Below the pieces are notes generated by a model. That model was not told the DNA's origin. It did no database searches and worked only from the letters and a program-made list of their open reading frames with translations. A DNA stretch of 6,429 bases from Candidatus Hydrogenedentota bacterium (GTDB taxonomy: Bacteria; Hydrogenedentota; Hydrogenedentia; Hydrogenedentiales; CAITNO01). The translations under genes and the position numbers were made by a program. The DNA is taken from assembly GCA_903922535.1 (NCBI GenBank), contig CAIXUF010000803.1, forward strand, positions 1 through 6,429, written 5' to 3'. Of the stretch, positions 1-4,928 are shown one piece after another. Position 1 is the stretch's first letter. The number at the start of each line of letters is the position of its first letter.

Positions 1-2
1 CC

Positions 3-1826
3 GAGCGCAAGCGGTACGACGAAGTGCAGGCGTTTCTCGCCCAGACAAGCAGTGGGGCGCACGACGAACCGTTCTTCGAATCGCTCGCCCGCTACCTGGG
101 CCAGAGTCTGGGGATGGACTTCGTCTGCATCGACCGCCTCGAAGGGGACGGATTGACTGCCCGGACCGTGTCCGTCTGGTGCGACGGCCAATTCGAGGAC
201 AATGTGACCTACGCCCTGAAAGACACCCCCTGCGGCGACGTGGTCGGCAGGGAGGTGTGCTGCTTCCCCGCCAGCGTGTGCCAGTTCTTCCCGCGCGACC
301 AGGTGCTCAAGGATCTGCGGGCGGAGAGTTATGCCGGGGTGACGCTCTGGGGGCACAGCGGCCAGCCCATCGGCCTAATCGCGGTCATCGGGCGCAAACC
401 ACTGGCGAACCGCACGCTGGCCGAGGCCACGTTGAAATTTGTGGCCGGGCGCGCGGCCGGTGAACTGGAACGGCTGGATGCGGAGGCGGCGCTGCAGCGC
501 ACCCACGACGAACTCGAGCGGCGCGTCGGGGAACGGACCGCCGATCTGCTGCGGGTAAACCTGGAACTGACACAAAAGATCGAGGAGAAGGCGCAGGCCA
601 TGGCGGCGCTGTGCAGGAGCGAACGGCGCCTGGCGGAGGCCCAGCGGATCGCCCATTTGGGGAATTGGGACTGGAACGTCCCCACGAATCAAGTGGCCTG
701 GTCGGACGAGATGTTCCGCATCTTCGGGTTCCCCCCCCAGGCCTTCCCCCTGGACTTTGAGCGTTTTCTTGAGCGGGTTCACCCCGACGACCGGGAATCT
801 GTCCGCGAGTGCGTGAACCGGGCGCTGCAGGGCCTGGAGGGATACAGGCTCAAGTACCGGATTGTGACGCCGGACAACGAAGTGCGCGTCGTAAAATCCC
901 AGGGAGAGATCACCTTCGACGGGAATCGTGTTCCGATGCGCATGCTCGGAACCACGCTGGACATCACGGATCTGGATCGTGCCTACGAGGAGGCCCGCAT
1001 CCGACAGCAGCAACTGGTGCAGGCGGACAAACTCTCGACACTGGGAATTCTTGCGGCCGGAGTGGCCCATGAGATTAACAACCCCAACCATTCCATCATG
1101 TCCAACGCGGAGGCGCTGTCGGGGGTGTGGGAGAGTGTGCAGCCGATCCTGGACCGCTTCTTTGCGGATTTCGGGGATTTTGTCCTCGGCGGTTACGAAT
1201 ACTCCGAGGCACGCGACAAGCTTCCCGGTATGTTCTCCGACCTTTGCGCCAGTTCAAGGCGGATCGAGATGATTGTGGGCGAACTGCGCGATTTTGCGCG
1301 AAACAGCCCGAAGGAGCGCACCGCCCCGGTGGACGTGAACGCGGTGGTCAATTCGGCGCTCTCCCTCCTGTCCGGCCTGGTGAAGAAGCACACGGACAGC
1401 TTCTCGGCCGAGCTTGCCGCGGCGCTGCCCCCGGTGACCGGCAATCCGCAGCGCATTGAACAGGTTGTCGTCAACCTGGTCCAGAACGCCTGCCAGGCCC
1501 TGCCCAGCCGTGATCGCGCCGTGACGGTCATCACCTACCACAACGAACCGTCGGATGCGGTCGTCATCGAGGTGCGCGACGAGGGCGTGGGCATTCCGGA
1601 GGAAGACCTGAAACTGGTGGGCAAGCCCTTCTTCACCACGAAACCCGGCTCGGAAGGCATGGGGCTGGGACTGTGGATATCGTCAAACATCGCCCAGGAA
1701 CACGGGGGCGCGCTCACCTTTGCATCCAGGCAGGGCGGGGGAACCTGCGCCGTCCTGACTCTTCCCACGCGCGGACGGCCGGCTCCCATGAATCACGCAG
1801 AATCCACCGCGGACATCGGTTCATGA
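3..1826 (+). CDS. GAF-PAS sensor histidine kinase (5' partial)
   Basis: Sensor kinase expected to autophosphorylate on a histidine and pass the phosphate to a response regulator not present here. The frame is open from base 3 (ERKRYDEV before the GTG at 24), so the true start lies left of the window. Numbering from that GTG: a GAF-type domain at about 14-150 (TPCGDVVGREVC, AESYAGVTLWG), a coiled coil at 150-205, a PAS domain at about 208-318 (NWDWN, VHPDDRE, TLDITD), then a second helical linker. The phosphoacceptor box is GVAHEINNPNHS with H349. The HATPase domain shows the N box NLVQNACQAL (484-493), G1 DEGVGI (519-524), the PFFTTK box and G2 GMGLGL (545-550). All catalytic motifs look intact. 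No transmembrane segment is seen, so it is probably cytoplasmic. No receiver domain is fused. The stop overlaps the start of a sensor remnant by ATGA. Ligand and partner are unknown. Confidence 0.93.
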   Translation, partial: ERKRYDEVQAFLAQTSSGAHDEPFFESLARYLGQSLGMDFVCIDRLEGDGLTARTVSVWCDGQFEDNVTYALKDTPCGDVVGREVCCFPASVCQFFPRDQVLKDLRAESYAGVTLWGHSGQPIGLIAVIGRKPLANRTLAEATLKFVAGRAAGELERLDAEAALQRTHDELERRVGERTADLLRVNLELTQKIEEKAQAMAALCRSERRLAEAQRIAHLGNWDWNVPTNQVAWSDEMFRIFGFPPQAFPLDFERFLERVHPDDRESVRECVNRALQGLEGYRLKYRIVTPDNEVRVVKSQGEITFDGNRVPMRMLGTTLDITDLDRAYEEARIRQQQLVQADKLSTLGILAAGVAHEINNPNHSIMSNAEALSGVWESVQPILDRFFADFGDFVLGGYEYSEARDKLPGMFSDLCASSRRIEMIVGELRDFARNSPKERTAPVDVNAVVNSALSLLSGLVKKHTDSFSAELAAALPPVTGNPQRIEQVVVNLVQNACQALPSRDRAVTVITYHNEPSDAVVIEVRDEGVGIPEEDLKLVGKPFFTTKPGSEGMGLGLWISSNIAQEHGGALTFASRQGGGTCAVLTLPTRGRPAPMNHAESTADIGS

Positions 1827-1995
1827 GCATGCACGACCAAGCCCGGAAACTGCTTCACGACCCGCGCGTACATCAGATCGGGCTGGAGATGCAGAACGAG
1901 GAACCGCACCGACGCAGGCGCAACTGAACGCCGTGCGGACGCGCTGGGAGTCAGCCCGCGGCGCACCACGTGGCGACTTGCGGACATGGGCATAA
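1823..1995 (+). pseudogene. Frameshifted remnant of a second PAS sensor gene
   Basis: An ATG at 1823 overlaps the kinase stop (ATGA), the usual coupling of co-transcribed sensor genes. The 34-codon frame ends at 1927 and reads ARKLLHDPRVHQIGLEMQNEE. This closely matches the well-known lead-in of many PAS sensor kinases (LRVHQIELEMQNEELRRAQ). Just after that motif the homology moves to another frame: from 1912 it reads TQAQLNAVRTRWESARGAP, the expected continuation (family form like TQAELDAVRARY). A single lost base near 1905-1911 explains the switch. That frame stops at 1993-1995 and no PAS core follows. The rest of the gene appears deleted. The motif match is my recognition of a common family pattern; reading it as decay is inference. 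A short functional peptide is possible but less likely. Confidence 0.55.
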
Positions 1996-2058
1996 TGCCT
2001 CCGGCGGCGCGCATCGGCGGTCACGTCAGGTGGCGGCGGGCGCAGCACGGGCTATGAG

Positions 2059-2093
2059 CTGAAGGTTGAAGGGTAAAGGCTGAAGGCTGAAAG
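2059..2093. repeat. Five-unit degenerate 7-base tandem repeat
   Basis: Five consecutive heptamers read CTGAAGG, TTGAAGG, GTAAAGG, CTGAAGG and CTGAAAG, followed by an A-run. The consensus is CTGAAGG. The array sits in the gene-free spacer between the sensor remnant and the tRNA fragment, and no protein frame uses it. Short heptamer arrays of this kind occur scattered in intergenic DNA of some bacteria. Function is unknown. The rest of the spacer (1996-2146) holds only a small hairpin at 2122-2136 (TGGAC / GTCCA with a 5-base loop). Confidence 0.6.
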
Positions 2094-2145
2094 AAAAAAA
2101 CCGCGTTGGAGGGAAGGGGATTGGACGCTATGTCCAGACACAAAA

Positions 2146-2379
2146 ATGGCGGAGACGACGGGACTCGAACCCGCGACCTCCGGCGTGACAGGCCGGGATT
2201 GTGAAGTCGTAAGTGATTCTCCCGCCGACACTTCCATAGATACCGTCAACTCGGTTGCTCCAATTGTTGCCCCTGCAATTCAAAGGGAGGTCATTTTAGA
2301 CGCCCTCAAGGCCATGGACCGCACCGATTTGCTGGCCCTGCTGGCCGAAGCGCTGACGGGGAAGGGGCCGGGCACATGA
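2146..2379 (+). CDS. Doubtful small ORF running out of the att site
   Basis: A 77-codon frame whose first 17 residues (MAETTGLEPATSGVTGR) are simply the antisense translation of tRNA-Asp, a frequent annotation artefact. The remaining part, about residues 18-77, is element sequence and looks mildly protein-like: VAPAIQREVILDALKAMDRTDLLALLAEAL, written here only to show its amphipathic leucine-rich helix. The only other in-frame starts seen are GTG 2185 (also inside the tRNA part) and ATG 2314. It ends in an ATGA overlap with the next frame. It could be a real small gene whose original start was lost or replaced at integration, or just an open frame. No function is assigned. Confidence 0.25.
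   Translation: MAETTGLEPATSGVTGRDCEVVSDSPADTSIDTVNSVAPIVAPAIQREVILDALKAMDRTDLLALLAEALTGKGPGT
2147..2196 (-). other. tRNA-Asp(GTC) 3' fragment, probable att site
   Basis: The minus strand reads a partial tRNA of 50 bases: anticodon arm CCGGC-CTGTCAC-GCCGG with anticodon GTC, variable loop AGGTC, T arm GCGGG-TTCGAGT-CCCGT, 3' acceptor strand CGTCTCC, discriminator G, and encoded CCA at 2147-2149. The acceptor 5' strand and D arm, which should lie at 2197 and beyond, are absent; that sequence does not resemble a tRNA. The fragment therefore cannot make a working tRNA. A sharp cut at the anticodon stem is typical of tyrosine-recombinase elements that integrate in the anticodon region and carry a copy of the 3' half. 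The displaced copy marks the far end of the element. By its orientation, the element lies to the right and the chromosome to the left. Confidence 0.85.
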
Positions 2380-3275
2380 GGACCACGGGAACGGTCATCG
2401 TCTGCGCTGCCCACTTGGCGGAGGACATTGCGGGGGTATCGACCGGGACTTCCGGGAAGGTGCACTCCATGAAGCCGCCGGGGAGAGTGTCAGTCCAAAC
2501 CGGCACCCACTGCCCCGCTCCGCCAAGCTACGGGAACCGGGCAGCGAGCGAGAAGACTGTGCCCCAACTGGAAGCATGCCACGCCGCCGTGCGCGACAGG
2601 GTCACTGTCAACACAGTGTTCCCCTCCTCTCTTTCTGTTCGTGTCTCTCAGGGCTTCCTAGCCACCTTCCTTTGTCCACAGGAGCACGGGACATCCTACT
2701 GCACGGGGAAACACGGGGCTGGCGACCGGCGGAGACTGGGAAAGCAGTCGAGGCGTACAAGCCAACGTGACGCGGCGCGAATGGCGATGGCGAACGCTAC
2801 CGATGGTCTCGGCCACCTTGACCACTACCTCGACCGCCTGCTCAATGACAATCCCGAACGGATGATGACTTCGGGGACGGTCAGTACCCGTGCTACCCTG
2901 CTGGCGGGTCAAATTTCAGCAGTGTCAACACCCTGCCCTCTTTTCGTTCGCGTCTCTCAGGGCATCCTAGAGCCCTTCTTTTCCCCACAGAGGCACGGAA
3001 TACGCCGTTGGGCGGGGAACCAGGGCACTGGCGACCGGGGGTTGTACAAGTGGCCAATCCATACAGGCCAAAGCAGCGCGGTCCCCTTGGAGATGGCGAA
3101 CCCCGCCTTCACCCTTGATGACCATGACCGGGGGGGCCGGGGGGACAACCTCCCCCGCCACCACCGGCGTGTCACCCTCAGAATTTTTTCATTTTTCAAA
3201 ATCACTCGGAAAGGAGTATCCCATGTCTGCACCAACCAATCGCCCGCCGAAGACCAAGAAGGTCACCGACCGTAG
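2376..3275 (+). CDS. Doubtful 299-codon ORF over a duplicated region
   Basis: A long open frame starting at an ATG that overlaps the previous frame by 4 bases and has a purine-rich AAGGGG about 8 bases upstream. No family is recognised and the composition is odd (many His, Arg, Gly, Pro, Ser and Thr). It spans both copies of a direct repeat. In the best ungapped 93-base block of that repeat, my hand count gives mismatches of 8, 6 and 9 at codon positions 1, 2 and 3. Protein constraint should concentrate changes at position 3, so the frame looks unselected. It also overlaps the start of the better-supported gene at 3223. I think it is more likely a chance frame in GC-rich DNA. Intermediate GC at third positions around 2780-2900 keeps some doubt. 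Confidence 0.2.
   Translation: MRTTGTVIVCAAHLAEDIAGVSTGTSGKVHSMKPPGRVSVQTGTHCPAPPSYGNRAASEKTVPQLEACHAAVRDRVTVNTVFPSSLSVRVSQGFLATFLCPQEHGTSYCTGKHGAGDRRRLGKQSRRTSQRDAARMAMANATDGLGHLDHYLDRLLNDNPERMMTSGTVSTRATLLAGQISAVSTPCPLFVRVSQGILEPFFSPQRHGIRRWAGNQGTGDRGLYKWPIHTGQSSAVPLEMANPAFTLDDHDRGGRGDNLPRHHRRVTLRIFSFFKITRKGVSHVCTNQSPAEDQEGHRP
2606..2795. repeat. Imperfect direct repeat, copy A
   Basis: First copy of a roughly 190-base unit repeated at 2923-3101. Landmarks in order are TGTCAACAC (2606), GTTCG plus GTCTCTCAGGGC (2637-2654), TCCTAG, CCACAG, GGGGAA, GGCGACCGG (2721-2729) and GATGGCGAAC (2786-2795). The block 2637-2729 aligns to 2946-3038 with no gap at 70 of 93 positions by hand count. The left end carries a hairpin, CACTGT-CAAC-ACAGTG at 2603-2618. 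No transposase, recombinase or terminal inverted repeat is visible, so it does not look like an insertion sequence. Confidence 0.7.
2923..3101. repeat. Imperfect direct repeat, copy B
   Basis: Second copy of the unit at 2606-2795, about 306-317 bases downstream depending on the landmark. TGTCAACAC is at 2923, the ungapped core at 2946-3038 and GATGGCGAAC at 3092-3101. Between TGTCAACAC and the core it is 8 bases shorter than copy A. The hairpin at its left end survives in changed form: CAGTGT-CAAC-ACCCTG, with one pair swapped from C-G to G-C and one mismatch. The copies are about 75 percent identical in the core, so the duplication is old or tolerates change. Confidence 0.7.
3211..3217 (+). 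promoter_or_regulatory. Ribosome binding site fixing the start at 3223
   Basis: AAGGAGT lies 5-6 bases before ATG 3223. It decides this start over the in-frame upstream ATGs at 3115 and 3118, which have no such site. Confidence 0.75.
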
Positions 3276-3948
3276 CGCAGTCGGGCTACCTGATGTAAGA
3301 CGGAAGGCCGACCAAGACCTACTTGCTGTTGCCACCGATGAATTGAACTCCGTCCAAGAAGAGATGGTCCGCCTGCAACTGGAAGGGCTTCGGCCCGGAC
3401 AGATAGCGCGGCGGCTCCATTGCTCTACCGGGCTGGTACGAACCATCCTGCATTCCGATGCAGCGGAGGAATACCGGGACGACCTTCAGGTAGACGCAGC
3501 CCTCAAGATGGCCGAGACCAGGCGCAAGATGGCGGAGAGTGCCGTCGAACACGCCGTGGAGGTTCTGCACAGCGTCGTGTCCGGGCAGTTGGATGCCACG
3601 CTCGACCAGCGCATCCGGGCCGCGCTTGCCATTCTGGACCGGGAACCAAACCGTCGCTTCACCAAGAACGAGTCTCAGACGATTACCGGTTGCGTAGAGG
3701 TGCGTCAATCCCAGTATACGTCCGAGGAGCGGGCCGCACTGGTCAAGAAGTTCGTCGCGGCGGCACGTGGTTGTACCGTGGAGGAACTGGAGGCAAGCGC
3801 AAAGGAGCCCAAACTGTTGGACGTTACCGCGACGGACGCGGCGAGCGACCGTTCTGCCCCGGTGGAATCGATGCGGGCTTCGGTTATGGGCCGGGCACGA
3901 GAAATGCCCACGGAACCGTACCACCCGGATGAGGTTCTCCGCTACTGA
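3223..3948 (+). CDS. HTH protein, phage small-terminase-like
   Basis: A 241-aa soluble protein. The start at ATG 3223 is chosen because AAAGGAG lies 6 bases upstream; the longer open frame back to 3115 is G-run-derived and unlikely. Residues about 48-77 form a helix-turn-helix (EGLRPGQIARRLHCSTGLVRTIL). Residues about 88-141 are strongly helical, ending in RIRAALAILDR. An N-terminal DNA-binding HTH followed by helices that end in an R-x-x-AAL-x-ILDR type motif is the layout of many phage small terminase subunits and related HTH proteins. The C-terminal third (200-241) looks disordered. No large terminase follows, so a complete packaging module is absent here. It could equally be a plain DNA-binding regulator. 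It faces the next gene with only 9 bases between the stops. The HTH call is solid; the terminase link is inference. Confidence 0.8.
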   Translation: MSAPTNRPPKTKKVTDRSAVGLPDVRRKADQDLLAVATDELNSVQEEMVRLQLEGLRPGQIARRLHCSTGLVRTILHSDAAEEYRDDLQVDAALKMAETRRKMAESAVEHAVEVLHSVVSGQLDATLDQRIRAALAILDREPNRRFTKNESQTITGCVEVRQSQYTSEERAALVKKFVAAARGCTVEELEASAKEPKLLDVTATDAASDRSAPVESMRASVMGRAREMPTEPYHPDEVLRY

Positions 3949-3957
3949 CAGTGGGGC

Positions 3958-4389
3958 CTAATTGTTTCCGAGCCGAGCACGAATTCGAGCGTTACTCCAG
4001 CCGCCTGCGGCGCGGAATACATGTTCGTCTACAATGTAGTTGGTGATATCGGGCTTAAAGACTGGATAAGTCTCGCGGTCTTCCTCATTCTCGCAATCCC
4101 AGTCCTGCCCTTCCGGAGTATGCAGCCATATTGCCTCTTGTTCAAACGGCGCGAGATCTTCAACAAAAATACTTGTGAGCTCTCTTACATGTTCATCGAA
4201 AACATGCCTGCCGGGTGCATCATCGCCTTGAATCTGAATGCATAACGCCTCCCAGAAGTTATCCATATCTAAGAAGTTGCCGTACAGTCGTTGAAGGTTT
4301 GCGATGACTTTACGGGTCAATCGCTTGCACACACTCTCCGCCAGTTTCTCAACGATGGTGCATTCTGACAGTCGAATCTCGGCGCTCAT
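3958..4389 (-). CDS. Unknown 143-aa acidic protein
   Basis: I do not recognise a named family. The start is ATG 4389 (MSAEIRLSEC): a strong AAGGAGGAG lies 6 bases upstream, whereas the longer frame from GTG 4413 (MSFQGGDS) would place that ribosome site inside the gene. The protein has no signal peptide or membrane segment. It is helical at 10-35, has an aromatic-rich middle (DMDNFWEALCIQIQG, 41-55), an acidic segment around 92-107 (TPEGQDWDCENEEDRE), and a C-terminal region PDITNYIVDEHVFRAA followed by WSNARIRARL. These W, D and R-rich blocks look conserved rather than random. It is divergent from the XRE regulator, sharing a 119-base promoter region with a palindrome, so it is probably controlled by that regulator. 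Base composition is nearer 50 percent GC, lower than the flanking chromosome. Confidence 0.78.
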   Translation of the reverse strand: MSAEIRLSECTIVEKLAESVCKRLTRKVIANLQRLYGNFLDMDNFWEALCIQIQGDDAPGRHVFDEHVRELTSIFVEDLAPFEQEAIWLHTPEGQDWDCENEEDRETYPVFKPDITNYIVDEHVFRAAGGWSNARIRARLGNN

Positions 4390-4390
4390 A

Positions 4391-4404
4391 GAATCTCCTC
4401 CTTG
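4391..4404 (-). promoter_or_regulatory. Strong ribosome binding site of the 143-aa gene
   Basis: On the minus strand AAGGAGGAG is followed by ATTCT and the ATG at 4389. This near-perfect site selects the internal ATG over the GTG eight codons upstream. Confidence 0.75.
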
Positions 4405-4447
4405 GAAGCTCACTGCGCCACGCTATACGCAAGTTAACGACGATGCA

Positions 4448-4477
4448 ATACTAATACGAACCACAGTTCGTTCTCAA
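4448..4477 (-). promoter_or_regulatory. Candidate promoter of the 143-aa gene
   Basis: Minus strand: TTGAGA (plus positions 4472-4477; 5 of 6 to the sigma70 -35 consensus), an 18-base spacer, then TAGTAT (4448-4453; 4 of 6 to the -10). Transcription would start about 50 bases before the ATG at 4389. The spacer is occupied by the palindrome at 4456-4471, a classic repressor position. Confidence 0.4.
4456..4471. promoter_or_regulatory. Palindromic operator candidate for the XRE regulator
   Basis: ACGAAC-CACA-GTTCGT: a perfect inverted repeat with 6-base arms and a 4-base spacer, centred in the divergent intergenic region. The size suits a dimer of a small XRE protein like the one encoded 38 bases to the right. 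It lies between the candidate -35 and -10 of the leftward gene, so binding should block that promoter and perhaps also the regulator's own. Confidence 0.5.
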
Positions 4478-4508
4478 CTGCCCCCGACTTCTCTATTGTC
4501 TTGTCATC

Positions 4509-4784
4509 ATGGCGATAGACGACAAAGACACATTCCTGCGAAAGCTGGGTGAGCGAATTCGCAACCTGAGACTTGAAAGAGGGTTGCGGCAGGAGGACTT
4601 TGACGACGAGACGGATTTGGGGATTACGTCCCGTGGCTTTCAGGAAATCGAGTATGGGCGGAAAAACGTCAAGGTCTACACGCTTGCCATGATTGCCGAA
4701 CGTTTGGGCATCACCCTCCCTGAATTGCTCGACTTGGGGAGGCCGAACAAGGTCAAAACGAAGAAGAGGGCGAAGCAACCGTAA
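4509..4784 (+). CDS. XRE-family HTH transcriptional regulator
   Basis: A 91-aa single-domain DNA-binding protein. The HTH_XRE fold covers about residues 11-76: LGERIRNLRLERGLRQEDF, then GITSRGFQEIEYGRKNV with the recognition-helix region, then LAMIAERLGITLPELLDL, the usual closing helices. A short basic tail follows (KVKTKKRAKQ). ATG 4509 gives the standard length, but no clear ribosome binding site precedes it (upstream is CTTGTCATC), so it may be leaderless or poorly translated, as suits an autoregulator. It is divergent from the 143-aa gene with a palindrome between them. Proteins of this size act as repressors of mobile elements, antitoxins, or controller proteins of restriction systems; an hsdR end lies 1 kb away, but no specific link is shown. 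Confidence 0.88.
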   Translation: MAIDDKDTFLRKLGERIRNLRLERGLRQEDFDDETDLGITSRGFQEIEYGRKNVKVYTLAMIAERLGITLPELLDLGRPNKVKTKKRAKQP

Positions 4785-4928
4785 TGCTCAACGCCCATCG
4801 GGGAGGGGCTATTTGCACGGCCTACTTCGTGGAGCAATTCTTGAGCGTCAGTTCTTCGCTTACACGTAAGACATCTTCATCACGGTATATGCTATATTCT
4901 GCATATCCGAAGAAAAGGAATGAAAGCA
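4785..4928 (+). promoter_or_regulatory. Leader/promoter region of the 269-aa gene
   Basis: No gene is supported here. It holds two inverted repeats: CTTAC-AC-GTAAG at 4859-4870, and a longer one at 4884-4908, GG(T)ATATGC - TATATTCT - GCATATCC, with a single bulged T. The spacer of the second contains TATATT (4893-4898), a plausible -10. No good -35 is found at the expected distance (GACATC at 17 bases), so the promoter may be weak or activator-dependent. AAAAGGAA at 4913-4920 is the ribosome binding site for ATG 4929. Confidence 0.4.

Larger units (their letters stand above)
2197..3222. other. About 1 kb element DNA without a convincing gene
   Basis: Between the att fragment and the first credible gene there are only the two doubtful frames and the two repeat copies. 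On the minus strand the open frames are short, overlapping shadows with no recognisable motif. Near the right end, 3130-3156 has G-runs of 7 and 6 followed by CCCCC, able to form a strong GGGGG/CCCCC hairpin with a 7-base loop. An AT-rich stretch (3181-3204) then leads into the ribosome binding site of the next gene. No integrase, excisionase or tRNA is seen here. The region may be phage-derived decay or may encode a non-coding RNA. Confidence 0.5.

Noticed and set aside
329..1091. Long minus-strand frames opposite the histidine kinase
   Set aside because: They are GC-rich antisense shadows with no motif, while the plus frame carries every kinase box in order.
2120..2146. Hairpin 2122-2136 as a rho-independent terminator
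   Set aside because: The stem is only 5 pairs and has no T-run directly after it on either strand; the T-run on the minus strand comes before the stem.
2146..2196. Protein N-terminus MAETTGLEPATSGVTG as a real conserved domain
   Set aside because: It is the antisense translation of tRNA-Asp, a known source of false conserved protein starts.
2640..2692. Pyrimidine tracts ending in CAG in both repeat copies, resembling eukaryotic splice acceptors
   Set aside because: The context is clearly bacterial; the resemblance is a by-product of C/T-rich sequence.
2600..3000. Repeat pair as a CRISPR array or a diversity-generating template/variable pair
   Set aside because: Only two long diverged copies with no short regular spacers or cas genes; mismatches are not limited to adenines and no reverse transcriptase is present.
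4021..4552. Plus-strand frames opposite the 143-aa gene
   Set aside because: No ribosome sites or recognisable motifs; the minus-strand gene has a strong ribosome site, a promoter candidate and protein-like composition.
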